Program-made: the position numbers and the translations under genes
Notes under the pieces: generated by a model
What the model saw: only the letters and a program-made list of their open reading frames with translations
Databases searched by the model: none
Told to the model about the DNA's origin: nothing
Source: UBA11591 sp040220895
Lineage (GTDB): Bacteria; Bacteroidota; Bacteroidia; Flavobacteriales_E; Vicingaceae
DNA length: 64,000 nucleotides
Direction of reading: 5' to 3'
NCBI GenBank assembly: GCA_040220895.1
Contig: JAVJVY010000013.1
Span: 62,001-126,000 of the forward strand
Shown here: piece after piece, positions 35,136 to 43,630 of the stretch
Layout of the letters: the number at the start of each line of letters is the position of its first letter
Position numbering within the stretch: the first letter of the stretch is position 1

Positions 35136-37736
35136 ATGTCACAATTGATTCCCTCGGAATATTTCAATATTTCACAATATCGCCTTGACCATTGGAATAC
35201 ACTTAGGGAACAGGCGGATAAGCTCTATAGTTTATCTAAGAAGAACTCCGATCTTTCTTTAATAAAAGGAGAAATAGATCAATTGTTATTGCAACTTTCC
35301 CTGTTGGAACAATTCTGGGCTTTTCCCGGAACTGTGCGCTTGTACGAGTTGAAACAATTTTATATTAAAGAGGAATACGCAGCGTTTTCACATAAAGTAG
35401 CTGAAACCGTAAGGATTCTTGTCAGCAAATTCTTTTTCTTCAAGGATTACAGTGTAGATGACGAAAGCGAAGAACACATTTCTGAGTTTGAATCGAATGA
35501 AAATAAAAACCATTATTTCGAGGTATTGATTATTGATGCCCTGAGCGATGAAGAAGAGGAGGAGTTAAGAGAGGTTTTTGCCGAACTCCGGGAAAGCAAT
35601 GAAGAATTCAGGTACGATCTTGTGTTTGCCAGAAGCTTTGAAGACGCCTTGATTTGCATTATGTTTAATCCGTATATCCAAAGTTGTGTTATACGATATG
35701 GATTTTCGTATTCTTCTAGGCATGATTTGGGCCCTATCAGAAGCTTTATTGCCCCACTTGAAAAAGTGAATCGCCAGGATACCCTGGATGGAGAGATGGG
35801 ACCGGTTTGCGGTGAGGTGATCAAGTTATTCAGGCCCGAACTGGATCTTTTTCTTGTCACCGATACCTCAATGGACGATATCAACGACGACATCCACGAT
35901 AATTTCAGGAGAATATTTTACAGACAAGAAGACCTTCAAGACCTGCATCTCAGTATTTTAAAGGGCATCCAGCGGCGCTTTGAAACACCATTCTTTACGG
36001 CCTTGAAAAACTACAGCCAGCAACCAACGGGGGTTTTCCACGCCATGCCTATTTCCAGGGGTAATTCAATTTTTAAATCCAATTGGATCAAAGAGATGAG
36101 CGATTTTTATGGTCGCAACATTTTTCTTGCCGAGACCTCTGCAACCACCGGTGGTTTAGACTCATTACTGCAGCCAACCGGACCACTCAAACGTGCCCAG
36201 GAGTTTGCGGCGCGGGCATTTGGTGCCAACAGGACATTTTTTGTCACCAATGGCACTTCGACGGCCAATAAAATTGTGCTTCAAGCCCTGATTCAGCCTG
36301 ATGACATTATACTTATTGATCGAGATTGCCATAAATCTCATCATTACGCCCTGGTGCTATCAGGAGCTCATGTTGTTTACCTGGATTCCTACCCTATAGA
36401 AAAGTACAGTATGTACGGGGGGGTCTCATTGGAAAGTATCAAAAAAATTCTAAAGAAGTTCAAGAAAGAGGGAAAACTAGATAAGGTGAAGATGCTGATC
36501 TTGACCAATTGCACTTTTGATGGCATCGTTTATAATACCGAGCGCATCATGTCCGAGATACTGGAAATAAAGAAGGATATGATATTTTTATGGGATGAGG
36601 CCTGGTTTGGTTTTGCTTATTTCAACAAGAACTATCGACAGCGCACCGGGATGGGTGCTGCACAAAAATTACAAAAGCGATTTTTGGCGGAGGGAAGCGA
36701 TAAGAAGGTGCGTGTATATGTTACTCAATCCACCCACAAAACCCTAACCAGTTTGCGTCAGGGCTCAATGATACACATCTTCGATGAAGACTTCAATCGA
36801 AAAGTCGAAGACGTATTCCATGAAGCGTATATGACTCATACTTCAACTTCTCCATCCTATCAGATTCTAGCTTCCTTGGATGTGGGAAGAAGGCAAGTGG
36901 AATTAGAGGGGAATGAAATGGTCGAAAAGTCCATTGAACGCGCCATGATTCTGCGGTCCAAAATCACAGATCACCCCATTTTAAAGCGCTATTTCGATGT
37001 GATCACCGTTGAAGAATTTATCCCCGAAGTCTATCGTAAATCCGGACTTAAGAAGTATTATGATAGTGAGACAGGTTGGAATAACATGGAAAACGCCTGG
37101 GAAGAGGATGAATTTGTTCTGGATCCAACCAAAATCAACATTTTTATAGGCAGAACCGGGGTCGACGGCGATGCTTTCAAAAAGGATTTCTTAATGGATC
37201 AGTTTGGTATTCAAATCAATAAAACGACTAGAAATACCGTGCTTTTCATGACAAACATTGGCACAACCAGGAGTTCGGCAGTGCATCTAATCGGGGTTTT
37301 GATAAAAATAGCCAAACAGATTGAAGCACGGGAAAAAGCGTATAATTCAGAAGAATTCAGATTGCACGAAGAAACAGTCAAATCCCTGACACTGGACCTG
37401 CCTCCCTTGCCAGACTTTAGTTCTTTCCATCCAAAATTCAAGGCAGATCCAAAGGATATTGAAGGAAAAATACGGGTAGCATTCTTCCTATCTTATAAAG
37501 AAGAAAATTGCCTCTACATGAAATTGGACGAGTGTATAAAAAAGGTTTCGGGTGGGGGCGAAGTGGTTGCGGCTACCTTTGTTATCCCTTATCCACCGGG
37601 ATTCCCAATTCTTGTGCCCGGTCAGGTCATCACGAATGAAATATTAAAATTCATGAAGGCATTGGATGTCAAGGAAATACACAGTTTTAATCCAAAATTG
37701 GGATTCAAAGTGTTTAAGGAGGAAGTCTTAATATAA
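35136..37736 (+). CDS. Orn/Lys/Arg decarboxylase-family PLP enzyme
   Basis: 866 residues, ATG start. A long N-terminal region (1-300) contains a wing-like domain rich in acidic residues (about 110-200). The fold-type I PLP domain follows: SATTGGLDSLLQPTGPLKRA, FFVTNGTSTANKIV (PLP phosphate loop), LIDRDCHKSHHYALV, LWDEAWFGFAY (Asp) and TQSTHKTLTSL (Schiff-base Lys, about residue 535). A C-terminal domain closes with VIPYPPGFPILVPGQ. The family decarboxylates arginine, ornithine or lysine. It is longer than E. coli AdiA (about 755), mainly at the N-terminus. A 97-base gap precedes it; 10 bases separate it from the ATP-grasp gene. Confidence 0.82.
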   Translation: MSQLIPSEYFNISQYRLDHWNTLREQADKLYSLSKKNSDLSLIKGEIDQLLLQLSLLEQFWAFPGTVRLYELKQFYIKEEYAAFSHKVAETVRILVSKFFFFKDYSVDDESEEHISEFESNENKNHYFEVLIIDALSDEEEEELREVFAELRESNEEFRYDLVFARSFEDALICIMFNPYIQSCVIRYGFSYSSRHDLGPIRSFIAPLEKVNRQDTLDGEMGPVCGEVIKLFRPELDLFLVTDTSMDDINDDIHDNFRRIFYRQEDLQDLHLSILKGIQRRFETPFFTALKNYSQQPTGVFHAMPISRGNSIFKSNWIKEMSDFYGRNIFLAETSATTGGLDSLLQPTGPLKRAQEFAARAFGANRTFFVTNGTSTANKIVLQALIQPDDIILIDRDCHKSHHYALVLSGAHVVYLDSYPIEKYSMYGGVSLESIKKILKKFKKEGKLDKVKMLILTNCTFDGIVYNTERIMSEILEIKKDMIFLWDEAWFGFAYFNKNYRQRTGMGAAQKLQKRFLAEGSDKKVRVYVTQSTHKTLTSLRQGSMIHIFDEDFNRKVEDVFHEAYMTHTSTSPSYQILASLDVGRRQVELEGNEMVEKSIERAMILRSKITDHPILKRYFDVITVEEFIPEVYRKSGLKKYYDSETGWNNMENAWEEDEFVLDPTKINIFIGRTGVDGDAFKKDFLMDQFGIQINKTTRNTVLFMTNIGTTRSSAVHLIGVLIKIAKQIEAREKAYNSEEFRLHEETVKSLTLDLPPLPDFSSFHPKFKADPKDIEGKIRVAFFLSYKEENCLYMKLDECIKKVSGGGEVVAATFVIPYPPGFPILVPGQVITNEILKFMKALDVKEIHSFNPKLGFKVFKEEVLI

Positions 37737-37746
37737 GGTAATTAAC

Positions 37747-39243
37747 ATGTCTAAGAAAAAAAGTAAAATGCTAAGCAGAAACGAGAAAATAAGAGTATTG
37801 CGCGGGATATCCGATATCAGAAGGTATTTCTACATGAACAAAACCCCGCTTTATTTTATAAGTGCTACAAATTTCAATTTATTGGGAGCAGATGAATGGG
37901 TCAGAGGGTTCAAATTCATTAATTACATCGATAGTTTTGATGGAGAACACCCGAATGTCTTCGTCCCAAATATTGAAGATCACCCCGAATTTGAGAGTAT
38001 TGAGGATATCAATAACTACCTTTTGGAGCACAAGGATGTTGTAGACTTCGTGAAAAAACGAGGCGGAAGCCCAAAAGCCATGTTCTTGATGTTTGATGAG
38101 CAAACAGAGAAACTGGCCAGCAAATTGGGTATTGAAGTAATGTTTCCCAAGGCGAGCTTGAGGAATCACTTGGACAACAAAGTTGTTACCAACCGGGTTG
38201 CCGAAAAGGCAGGGGTTCCATGCGTTCCTTATGTATTGTCAAAAGTGGATAATTTCGATCACTTGCGCAAAGTTTCAAAGAAGCTTGGTGAAGAATTGGT
38301 GGTTCAAACGCCTTATGGAGATTCGGGTCATACAACATTTTTCATTTCCAACGAGAAGGAATTTGATGCCCATAAAGACGAGATCACTTCGGAAAAAGAA
38401 GTCAAGATCATGAAACGCATCCAATGCCGCGGAGCGGCCATCGAGGCCTGTGTTACCAGGAATGGCACTATTGTGGCGCCCCTAATGACGGAACTAGTCG
38501 GATTCAAAGAACTAACGCCTTATAAAGGAGGCTGGTGCGGAAATGAGATCTATCCAAATGTATTCACCAAACGCATTCGCAGCAAAGCGCAAAAGTACAC
38601 CCAACTTTTTGGTGATCAACTTAAAAAAGAAGGTTATAAGGGATATTTTGAACTCGATTTCCTTATTGAAGAGGGAACTGAGAAAATATACCTTGGTGAA
38701 TTGAACCCACGCATCACCGGCGCAAGTTCCATTACAAATCACGCTGTTTTTGCATTGGCAGATATTCCGCTGTTTCTTTTTCACATTCTGCAATGGATGG
38801 ACGTAGATTCAAAATACAGTGTCAATGAGATCAATCGCCGATGGTCCAGGGCAGAGAATATTGATAATTGGGGGCAATTAGTGATTAAGCATACCGATAA
38901 GGAAATAGGCTTACTCACCGAAGCACCTAAAAGTGGAATATATCAGATGGATGATTCGGGAAAGGTGAGTTATTCACGAATGGATTCGCACCGGCGGGCC
39001 GTTGAATCAGAAAACGAAGCATTTTTCCTCCGTATTTTGAAAAAAGGTGATTATTGGTACGAAGGCGCTGACATGGGTATTCTCGTGGTGCGAGGCAGGT
39101 TGATGACCGATGAATTTCAACTAAACGACAGAGCCAAGAAATGGATCAAAGGAATTCGTGATCAATTCAAAGCTGAAGTGCCTGAAAATTTTCCTGAACC
39201 CGAGCGCAAAGCAGCCGAAATCGGTGGTTTTAAAATGATGTAA
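37747..39243 (+). CDS. ATP-grasp carboxylate-amine ligase-like protein
   Basis: 498 residues, ATG start. After an N-terminal domain (about 1-135), the ATP-grasp fold spans about 140-340: RNHLDNKVVTNRVAEKAGV, ELVVQTPYGDSGHTTFFI (ATP-binding Lys replaced within a VQTPYGDSG loop), and FELDFLIEEG...YLGELNPRITGASS, whose ELNPR is the Mg-binding signature. The C-terminal 150 residues are unassigned. It should join a carboxylate to an amine with ATP. Adjacency to a decarboxylase-like enzyme and to a C45 amidase suggests an amine conjugate as product, but the substrate is unknown. Confidence 0.75.
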   Translation: MSKKKSKMLSRNEKIRVLRGISDIRRYFYMNKTPLYFISATNFNLLGADEWVRGFKFINYIDSFDGEHPNVFVPNIEDHPEFESIEDINNYLLEHKDVVDFVKKRGGSPKAMFLMFDEQTEKLASKLGIEVMFPKASLRNHLDNKVVTNRVAEKAGVPCVPYVLSKVDNFDHLRKVSKKLGEELVVQTPYGDSGHTTFFISNEKEFDAHKDEITSEKEVKIMKRIQCRGAAIEACVTRNGTIVAPLMTELVGFKELTPYKGGWCGNEIYPNVFTKRIRSKAQKYTQLFGDQLKKEGYKGYFELDFLIEEGTEKIYLGELNPRITGASSITNHAVFALADIPLFLFHILQWMDVDSKYSVNEINRRWSRAENIDNWGQLVIKHTDKEIGLLTEAPKSGIYQMDDSGKVSYSRMDSHRRAVESENEAFFLRILKKGDYWYEGADMGILVVRGRLMTDEFQLNDRAKKWIKGIRDQFKAEVPENFPEPERKAAEIGGFKMM

Positions 39244-39256
39244 GGCCTGATCATCG

Positions 39257-40249
39257 ATGTTTATAATTGCTCGCTCATTAGAAGAAGCTACACCGGGAGA
39301 AAAGTGGAAAACGCGTTTCAAAAAAAACTGGCCATTCTATCGTAAATGGTTTCTTTCTGAAGGTGTTAAGGAACGCCCGGGCTACCTGAGCTGCGTTGAA
39401 AATCTCGGTATTTACATGCCAGAATTGTTGCCGGTATACGACCAGCTTTGTGAACTTGTTGGTGGTGGCGACCTGGAGTCGAGGTACCTGAGTCAATGGT
39501 GCCCGCCCCCGTATATGTCTGGTTGCTCTCAATTGGCTTGGGTCAAAGACGGTCCTTGTCTAATAAGGAATTATGACTACGGAATAGAGTTTTTTGAAGG
39601 ATTAATTTTTAAGAGCAATTGGTTGAAGCCCGTTATTGGTGTTTCAGATAGTTCTTGGGGCTTGCTTGACGGGATCAACGGTGATGGATTGGTTGCGTCT
39701 TTAACCTTTGGTGGCAGAAAAGTGGTTGGAAATGGAATGGGAATTCCGCTGATCATACGATACATTCTGGAAACCTGCGCAGATGTGCATCAGGCCATTG
39801 CTGTTTTAAAAAGAGTACCGGTGCATATGGCTTACAATGTTACCCTCATCGATCGCAATTCTGAGTTCTTTACCGTTTACCTCAGCCCCGACCACGCACC
39901 GGATATTACAAATTGGGCCGTTGGGACGAACCATCAACATACCATTGAGTGGCCTGATTATGCACGGATTTCAAAAACAGTTGAACGCAAATCATTTCTT
40001 GATGAATGTTGGCTTGATCCTCACCAGACAAGGCAGGGTCTGGTGCAGAAATTTTTAACTCCTCCGGTCTTCAACACGAATTACAAAAAGCGTTTTGGAA
40101 CCCTTTATACCGGAATGTACGACTGTATCGAAGGAAGCCTGCATCTATATTGGCATGGCTTGGATTTCAAACAATCTTTTGAAGAATTCAAAGAACGCCG
40201 GGACATGATCATGATCGGTTCCGCGGTAAGTCAAAAAATTATCTCTTAA
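39257..40249 (+). CDS. C45-type Ntn-hydrolase (acyltransferase/amidase AAT-like)
   Basis: 330 residues, ATG start 13 bases after the ATP-grasp stop. The probable N-terminal nucleophile is Cys90 in SGCSQLAW, followed by the family signature IRNYDYG (103-109), as in acyl-CoA:isopenicillin N acyltransferases and related amidases. If it self-cleaves, the first 89 residues are the propeptide. No signal peptide is seen, so it acts in the cytoplasm. In this operon it is a good candidate to cleave or transacylate the amide made by the ligase. lipB begins on the very next base. Confidence 0.78.
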   Translation: MFIIARSLEEATPGEKWKTRFKKNWPFYRKWFLSEGVKERPGYLSCVENLGIYMPELLPVYDQLCELVGGGDLESRYLSQWCPPPYMSGCSQLAWVKDGPCLIRNYDYGIEFFEGLIFKSNWLKPVIGVSDSSWGLLDGINGDGLVASLTFGGRKVVGNGMGIPLIIRYILETCADVHQAIAVLKRVPVHMAYNVTLIDRNSEFFTVYLSPDHAPDITNWAVGTNHQHTIEWPDYARISKTVERKSFLDECWLDPHQTRQGLVQKFLTPPVFNTNYKKRFGTLYTGMYDCIEGSLHLYWHGLDFKQSFEEFKERRDMIMIGSAVSQKIIS

Positions 40250-40960
40250 ATGATTGAAGGTGTTGAATTCGAGTACCTGAAAGAGCGCTCGTACGCTAAG
40301 ATCTTAGACCTTCAGGAAGGAGTCTTCAATCAATTAATCGCAGAAAAGAAGGGTCGGGAATTTAGCTCATCTCCTATGAAAGTGTTCATGTGCCAGCACA
40401 ATCACGTTTACACTCTGGGAAAAAACGGTGATGAATCCAACATATTACCCCTTGCCAAGGAAAGCGGTGCAGAGTACTTCCATACCACCAGAGGAGGGGA
40501 TATTACTTATCACGGCCCGGGTCAATTGGTGGTATATCCCATATTGGATTTGGATCGCTTTGGCATCGGACTGGCAGAATATATCGAGAAACTGGAAGAA
40601 GTGATTGTACTTGTGCTCAAGGAATATGGCATTGAAGGAAAAAGGCTTGAAAAGGCTTCTGGCGTCTGGTTGGATGTAAATGAGCCTGATAAAACGAGGA
40701 AAATTTGTGCCATTGGAATTCGCAGTAGTCGTTTTGTGACCATGCACGGCCTTGCCTTCAACGTCAACACAGATCTCAAGTATTTTGATTACATCAATCC
40801 TTGCGGATTTCAAGACAAAGGCGTGACGTCTATGGAAAAAGAACTGGGAGGGAAGCAATACTTCATGCACATTATGGAACGTTTTTACAATATATTCAGA
40901 ACAGTTTTCGAATTAAACGATGCCCTTCTGGTAATTCCCTTGGAGCGCGATGATGAATAG
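40250..40960 (+). CDS. lipB: Lipoyl(octanoyl) transferase
   Basis: 236 residues, ATG abutting the previous stop (TAAATG). It moves octanoate from octanoyl-ACP to lipoyl domains. Signatures: RGGDITYHGPGQLVVYP (81-97), the catalytic lysine K151 in TRKICAIGIR, and the catalytic cysteine C185 in INPCGFQDKG. Length fits the family. lipA, which completes the cofactor, lies 2.7 kb away on the other strand, and the fused E1 of a lipoate-dependent complex is also in the window. Confidence 0.94.
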   Translation: MIEGVEFEYLKERSYAKILDLQEGVFNQLIAEKKGREFSSSPMKVFMCQHNHVYTLGKNGDESNILPLAKESGAEYFHTTRGGDITYHGPGQLVVYPILDLDRFGIGLAEYIEKLEEVIVLVLKEYGIEGKRLEKASGVWLDVNEPDKTRKICAIGIRSSRFVTMHGLAFNVNTDLKYFDYINPCGFQDKGVTSMEKELGGKQYFMHIMERFYNIFRTVFELNDALLVIPLERDDE

Positions 40961-40977
40961 AGCTTAACTAGCTTAGA

Positions 40978-42069
40978 TCATTCATTCATGATCTCATGCT
41001 GAATTCGCATGGATTCTTCATGAATTAGATGTAGAATGTTTTGCAGGAATTCTTTGTTCAAACCCAACGCCATACCTTCTTTTAGGTAATGTGCTTCGAT
41101 TTTTTTCCAACGTTTTACTTGCAATATCGTTACCTTATTCTGCTTTTTTAAAGATCCGATCCGAGCGATGGTTTGCATACGATTAAAGAAATCGCTTAGG
41201 ATTTGCTGATCCACCTGATCAATTTTGTTTCGAAGGTCCTGCAAACCCTCCTTAAAATCAACATCAGAGGTGCTGGGTTCCCTCCACTGGATTCCGTCAA
41301 TCAATGTAGCCAATTCCTTGATGGTTATCTGCTGCATGGCGTCACTCAGCGCTTCAGAAGGTCTGGGATGTACTTCTACATGTAACCCACTCATATTTAA
41401 ATCCATTGCTTTTTGCGCAAGCAAGGGAAGCAATTCCGGACTGCCACCAATATGACTTATATCGCAAATAATGGGAATGTCTGATCGATTTGCCATCAAT
41501 TGAATAGGTATTTCCCACTGTGGGGAATTTCGGTAGGGTTTACTATCGAAATTATAGAATCCCCTATGAATGGCGATTACGTGTTCGATACCAATCTTCT
41601 CGAAACGCTCAATGGCTCCCAGCCATAAACTAAAATCAGGTGCCAGGGGGTTCTTAATCATTACGGGGATATCAACACCCTTTAAGGCTTCGGCTATTTC
41701 TTGAACATAAAATGGATTAACTGTCGTGCGCGCTCCCACCCATAAGATATCAATGTCATTGGATAAGGCCAGTTCCACGTGTTCGGCGTTTGCTACTTCT
41801 GTGGCAACAGGTAAACCACTAAGATCACCGGCCTCTCTTAGCCATTTCAACCCTTTTTCACCGATCCCCTCAAAATTACCCGGCCTTGTTCTGGGCTTCC
41901 AAATGCCCGATCTGTAAATGGCATTGGGAAACCGACGTGCCAGATCTACAGCCGTATTGACTACTTGATCGCGATCTTCAGCACTGCAAGGTCCCAAAAT
42001 ATATATGGGCTTTTCATTCAGCGACTTGCTGATTTTTTGTTTCGATGACTTGATGGAAGTTTCTTGCAC
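40978..42069 (-). CDS. DAHP synthase (type I beta) fused to chorismate mutase
   Basis: 363 residues, GTG start; no ATG lies near the N-terminus. Residues 20-255 are the KDO8P/DAHP synthase barrel: ILGPCSAEDRDQ, IYRSGIWKPRTRPGNFEG, MIKNPLAPDF, AIHRGFYNFD and CDISHIGGSPE. Residues about 275-363 are an AroQ-type chorismate mutase helix bundle (LRNKIDQVDQQILSDFFNRM, then IGSLKKQNKV). It catalyses the first step of the shikimate pathway and the chorismate to prephenate step, with regulatory coupling between domains as in other bacterial fusions. aroE lies upstream in the same run of genes. Confidence 0.92.
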   Translation of the reverse strand: MQETSIKSSKQKISKSLNEKPIYILGPCSAEDRDQVVNTAVDLARRFPNAIYRSGIWKPRTRPGNFEGIGEKGLKWLREAGDLSGLPVATEVANAEHVELALSNDIDILWVGARTTVNPFYVQEIAEALKGVDIPVMIKNPLAPDFSLWLGAIERFEKIGIEHVIAIHRGFYNFDSKPYRNSPQWEIPIQLMANRSDIPIICDISHIGGSPELLPLLAQKAMDLNMSGLHVEVHPRPSEALSDAMQQITIKELATLIDGIQWREPSTSDVDFKEGLQDLRNKIDQVDQQILSDFFNRMQTIARIGSLKKQNKVTILQVKRWKKIEAHYLKEGMALGLNKEFLQNILHLIHEESMRIQHEIMNE

Positions 42070-42073
42070 CTGG

Positions 42074-42081
42074 CAAAGTTA
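42074..42081 (-). promoter_or_regulatory. Possible -7 box next to the DAHP synthase start
   Basis: TAACTTTG on the minus strand, an exact TAnnTTTG, but no TTG 17-19 bases upstream. Initiation would fall at or beside GTG 42069, implying a leaderless or very short leader transcript. It may be chance. Confidence 0.25.
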
Positions 42082-42125
42082 TGGATAAGTTATACTGATT
42101 CAGCTACAGATGAAACAAATTCAGC

Positions 42126-43043
42126 CTACAGATCGATGGAAGCTCCTTGTCTCGCAATATTAAAACCCAACGATATTACCTTTTCGCGTTCTGTTGTTTG
42201 ACGCAGGATCGGATTGCTGTGATTCATGTGAATGAAATGGACCTTTGACTTTTGTTCAGAAGTAAGTGGCTCAAGTATTTTCATACTCTCCAGAACACTT
42301 GGATGGGGGATGCTGTCCATGTTTCTTCCAAGTTCATTTCCACTATAAAAAGTGGCGTCCAGCAGGGCGAAATCTACCCTTTTGACTTCATCCAGGATAG
42401 TCCTGTCCCATTTCTCCCATTTATCAATGTCGGGGATAAAAAGAACTTTAGAGCGAGGACCAAGTAATTCAAAACCCACTGTTTCGCTGTATTCGTCTCG
42501 ATGTGGCACTAGAATGGGTCTGATTACAATGTCGTTATTAAGATGAATTTCTACCCCGTTTTCCATCTCGATGATCTTAATATTTTTTAATGTGACTAAT
42601 TGATCCCATGGCCCGTTACTCTCTAAAAAAGTCTTCATTCGAGGCATGGCGTAGACACTCAATTCTTTAACTCCCATGACTTCTTTGCCAAACTGTGCCA
42701 AACCCAGATAGTGTCCGATATGTGCATGGCTTAAAAAAATGCCTTGGAGTGCAAATGCACCTCCATCGAGATAGCTAGTTAACATGGCGAGTTGCTTGTT
42801 TACATCGGGTGTGCAATCAATAAGCCAGCAGTGCATGCTGTCACGGTCAATAATCGCGAGAGAAGAAACGTATTTACCCGTGCTTTTAAAATTCAAAACG
42901 TCTTGACAGCAAGCTTTTTGGCACATGGTTTGGGGGTAGCCCCCGTCTTGAGCAATCCCAAGAATCAAGACTTCAATCTGCCGTTCCTGAGATAGGGATA
43001 AGGCAGACCAAAGAATCAGCCAAAAAATCAAGGAATTTTTCAT
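42126..43043 (-). CDS. Exported PqqB-like metallo-beta-lactamase-fold protein
   Basis: 305 residues with a signal peptide (cleavage near ALSLSQ, about residue 18). The start ILGIAQDGGYPQTMCQ is the PqqB-like opening. The MBL metal motif reads SHAHIGHYLGL (H106, H108, H111), with Gly where HxHxDH enzymes have Asp. C41, C45 and C46 form a Cys cluster as in PqqB relatives. Later metal-type residues appear in PHRDEYS, IPDIDKW and HMNHSNP. The substrate is unknown and pqqA/C/D/E are absent, so it is not a PQQ operon. The start overlaps the end of the methyltransferase gene by 4 bases (ATGA). Confidence 0.72.
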   Translation of the reverse strand: MKNSLIFWLILWSALSLSQERQIEVLILGIAQDGGYPQTMCQKACCQDVLNFKSTGKYVSSLAIIDRDSMHCWLIDCTPDVNKQLAMLTSYLDGGAFALQGIFLSHAHIGHYLGLAQFGKEVMGVKELSVYAMPRMKTFLESNGPWDQLVTLKNIKIIEMENGVEIHLNNDIVIRPILVPHRDEYSETVGFELLGPRSKVLFIPDIDKWEKWDRTILDEVKRVDFALLDATFYSGNELGRNMDSIPHPSVLESMKILEPLTSEQKSKVHFIHMNHSNPILRQTTEREKVISLGFNIARQGASIDL

Positions 43044-43630
43044 TTTACACCTAAAACATTGATCAATCTTGCCATACCCAGGTGAAAACTTCCTTCAGAT
43101 AAAGAAGTATTTGTTTCTTTTATCACAAGCTCACTTAGGCCGTCGAAATCGCTCGTTAATTCGTCGACCGAAAACAGCATGTCCAGGTCTTTCGGCCCAC
43201 CACTGTTCAAGCCGAGTTGTTCTTTTCTGAAGGCCTGTAAGATCAGACGACCTCCTGGCTTCAATAAGGTAACGTATTTTCGGTGAATACTTTCCCGGTC
43301 ATGGCCCGGCAAATGCGTGAACAACAAGGCCACTGCATCGAATCGGTCATTGGAATTAAAATTCAGGTAATCACTTATTGAGTAGTCTATTTCTACACTT
43401 CGTTCAGCTGCAAGTCGATTTGCCTTTTCCATTGCCATTACGCTACTGTCAAAGGCTGTGACTTCCCAACCCAATTGAGCAGCATAAACAGCATTGCGAC
43501 CTTCACCCTCACCGGGAAAAAGAATACTTCCTGCCGGTAAAGCGTCAAGGCATTTTTTCAAAAATGCATTTGGAGAACGTCCGTAAACGTATTCTGATCG
43601 AGAGAAACGTTCATCCCAAAAGTTTACCAC
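43040..43630 (-). CDS. Class I SAM-dependent methyltransferase (TehB-like)
   Basis: 196 residues, GTG start immediately after the lipA stop (TAGGTG). An N-terminal FWDERFSRSEYVYGRSPNAFL matches the TehB/thiopurine-type opening. SAM motif I is LFPGEGEGRNAVYAAQLG (about 38-55), followed by VTAFDSS (acidic loop) and FDAVALLFTHLPG, with motif III LLKPGGRLILQAF. It methylates a small molecule, possibly a metalloid or sulfur compound. Substrate unknown. Confidence 0.8.
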   Translation of the reverse strand: MVNFWDERFSRSEYVYGRSPNAFLKKCLDALPAGSILFPGEGEGRNAVYAAQLGWEVTAFDSSVMAMEKANRLAAERSVEIDYSISDYLNFNSNDRFDAVALLFTHLPGHDRESIHRKYVTLLKPGGRLILQAFRKEQLGLNSGGPKDLDMLFSVDELTSDFDGLSELVIKETNTSLSEGSFHLGMARLINVLGVK

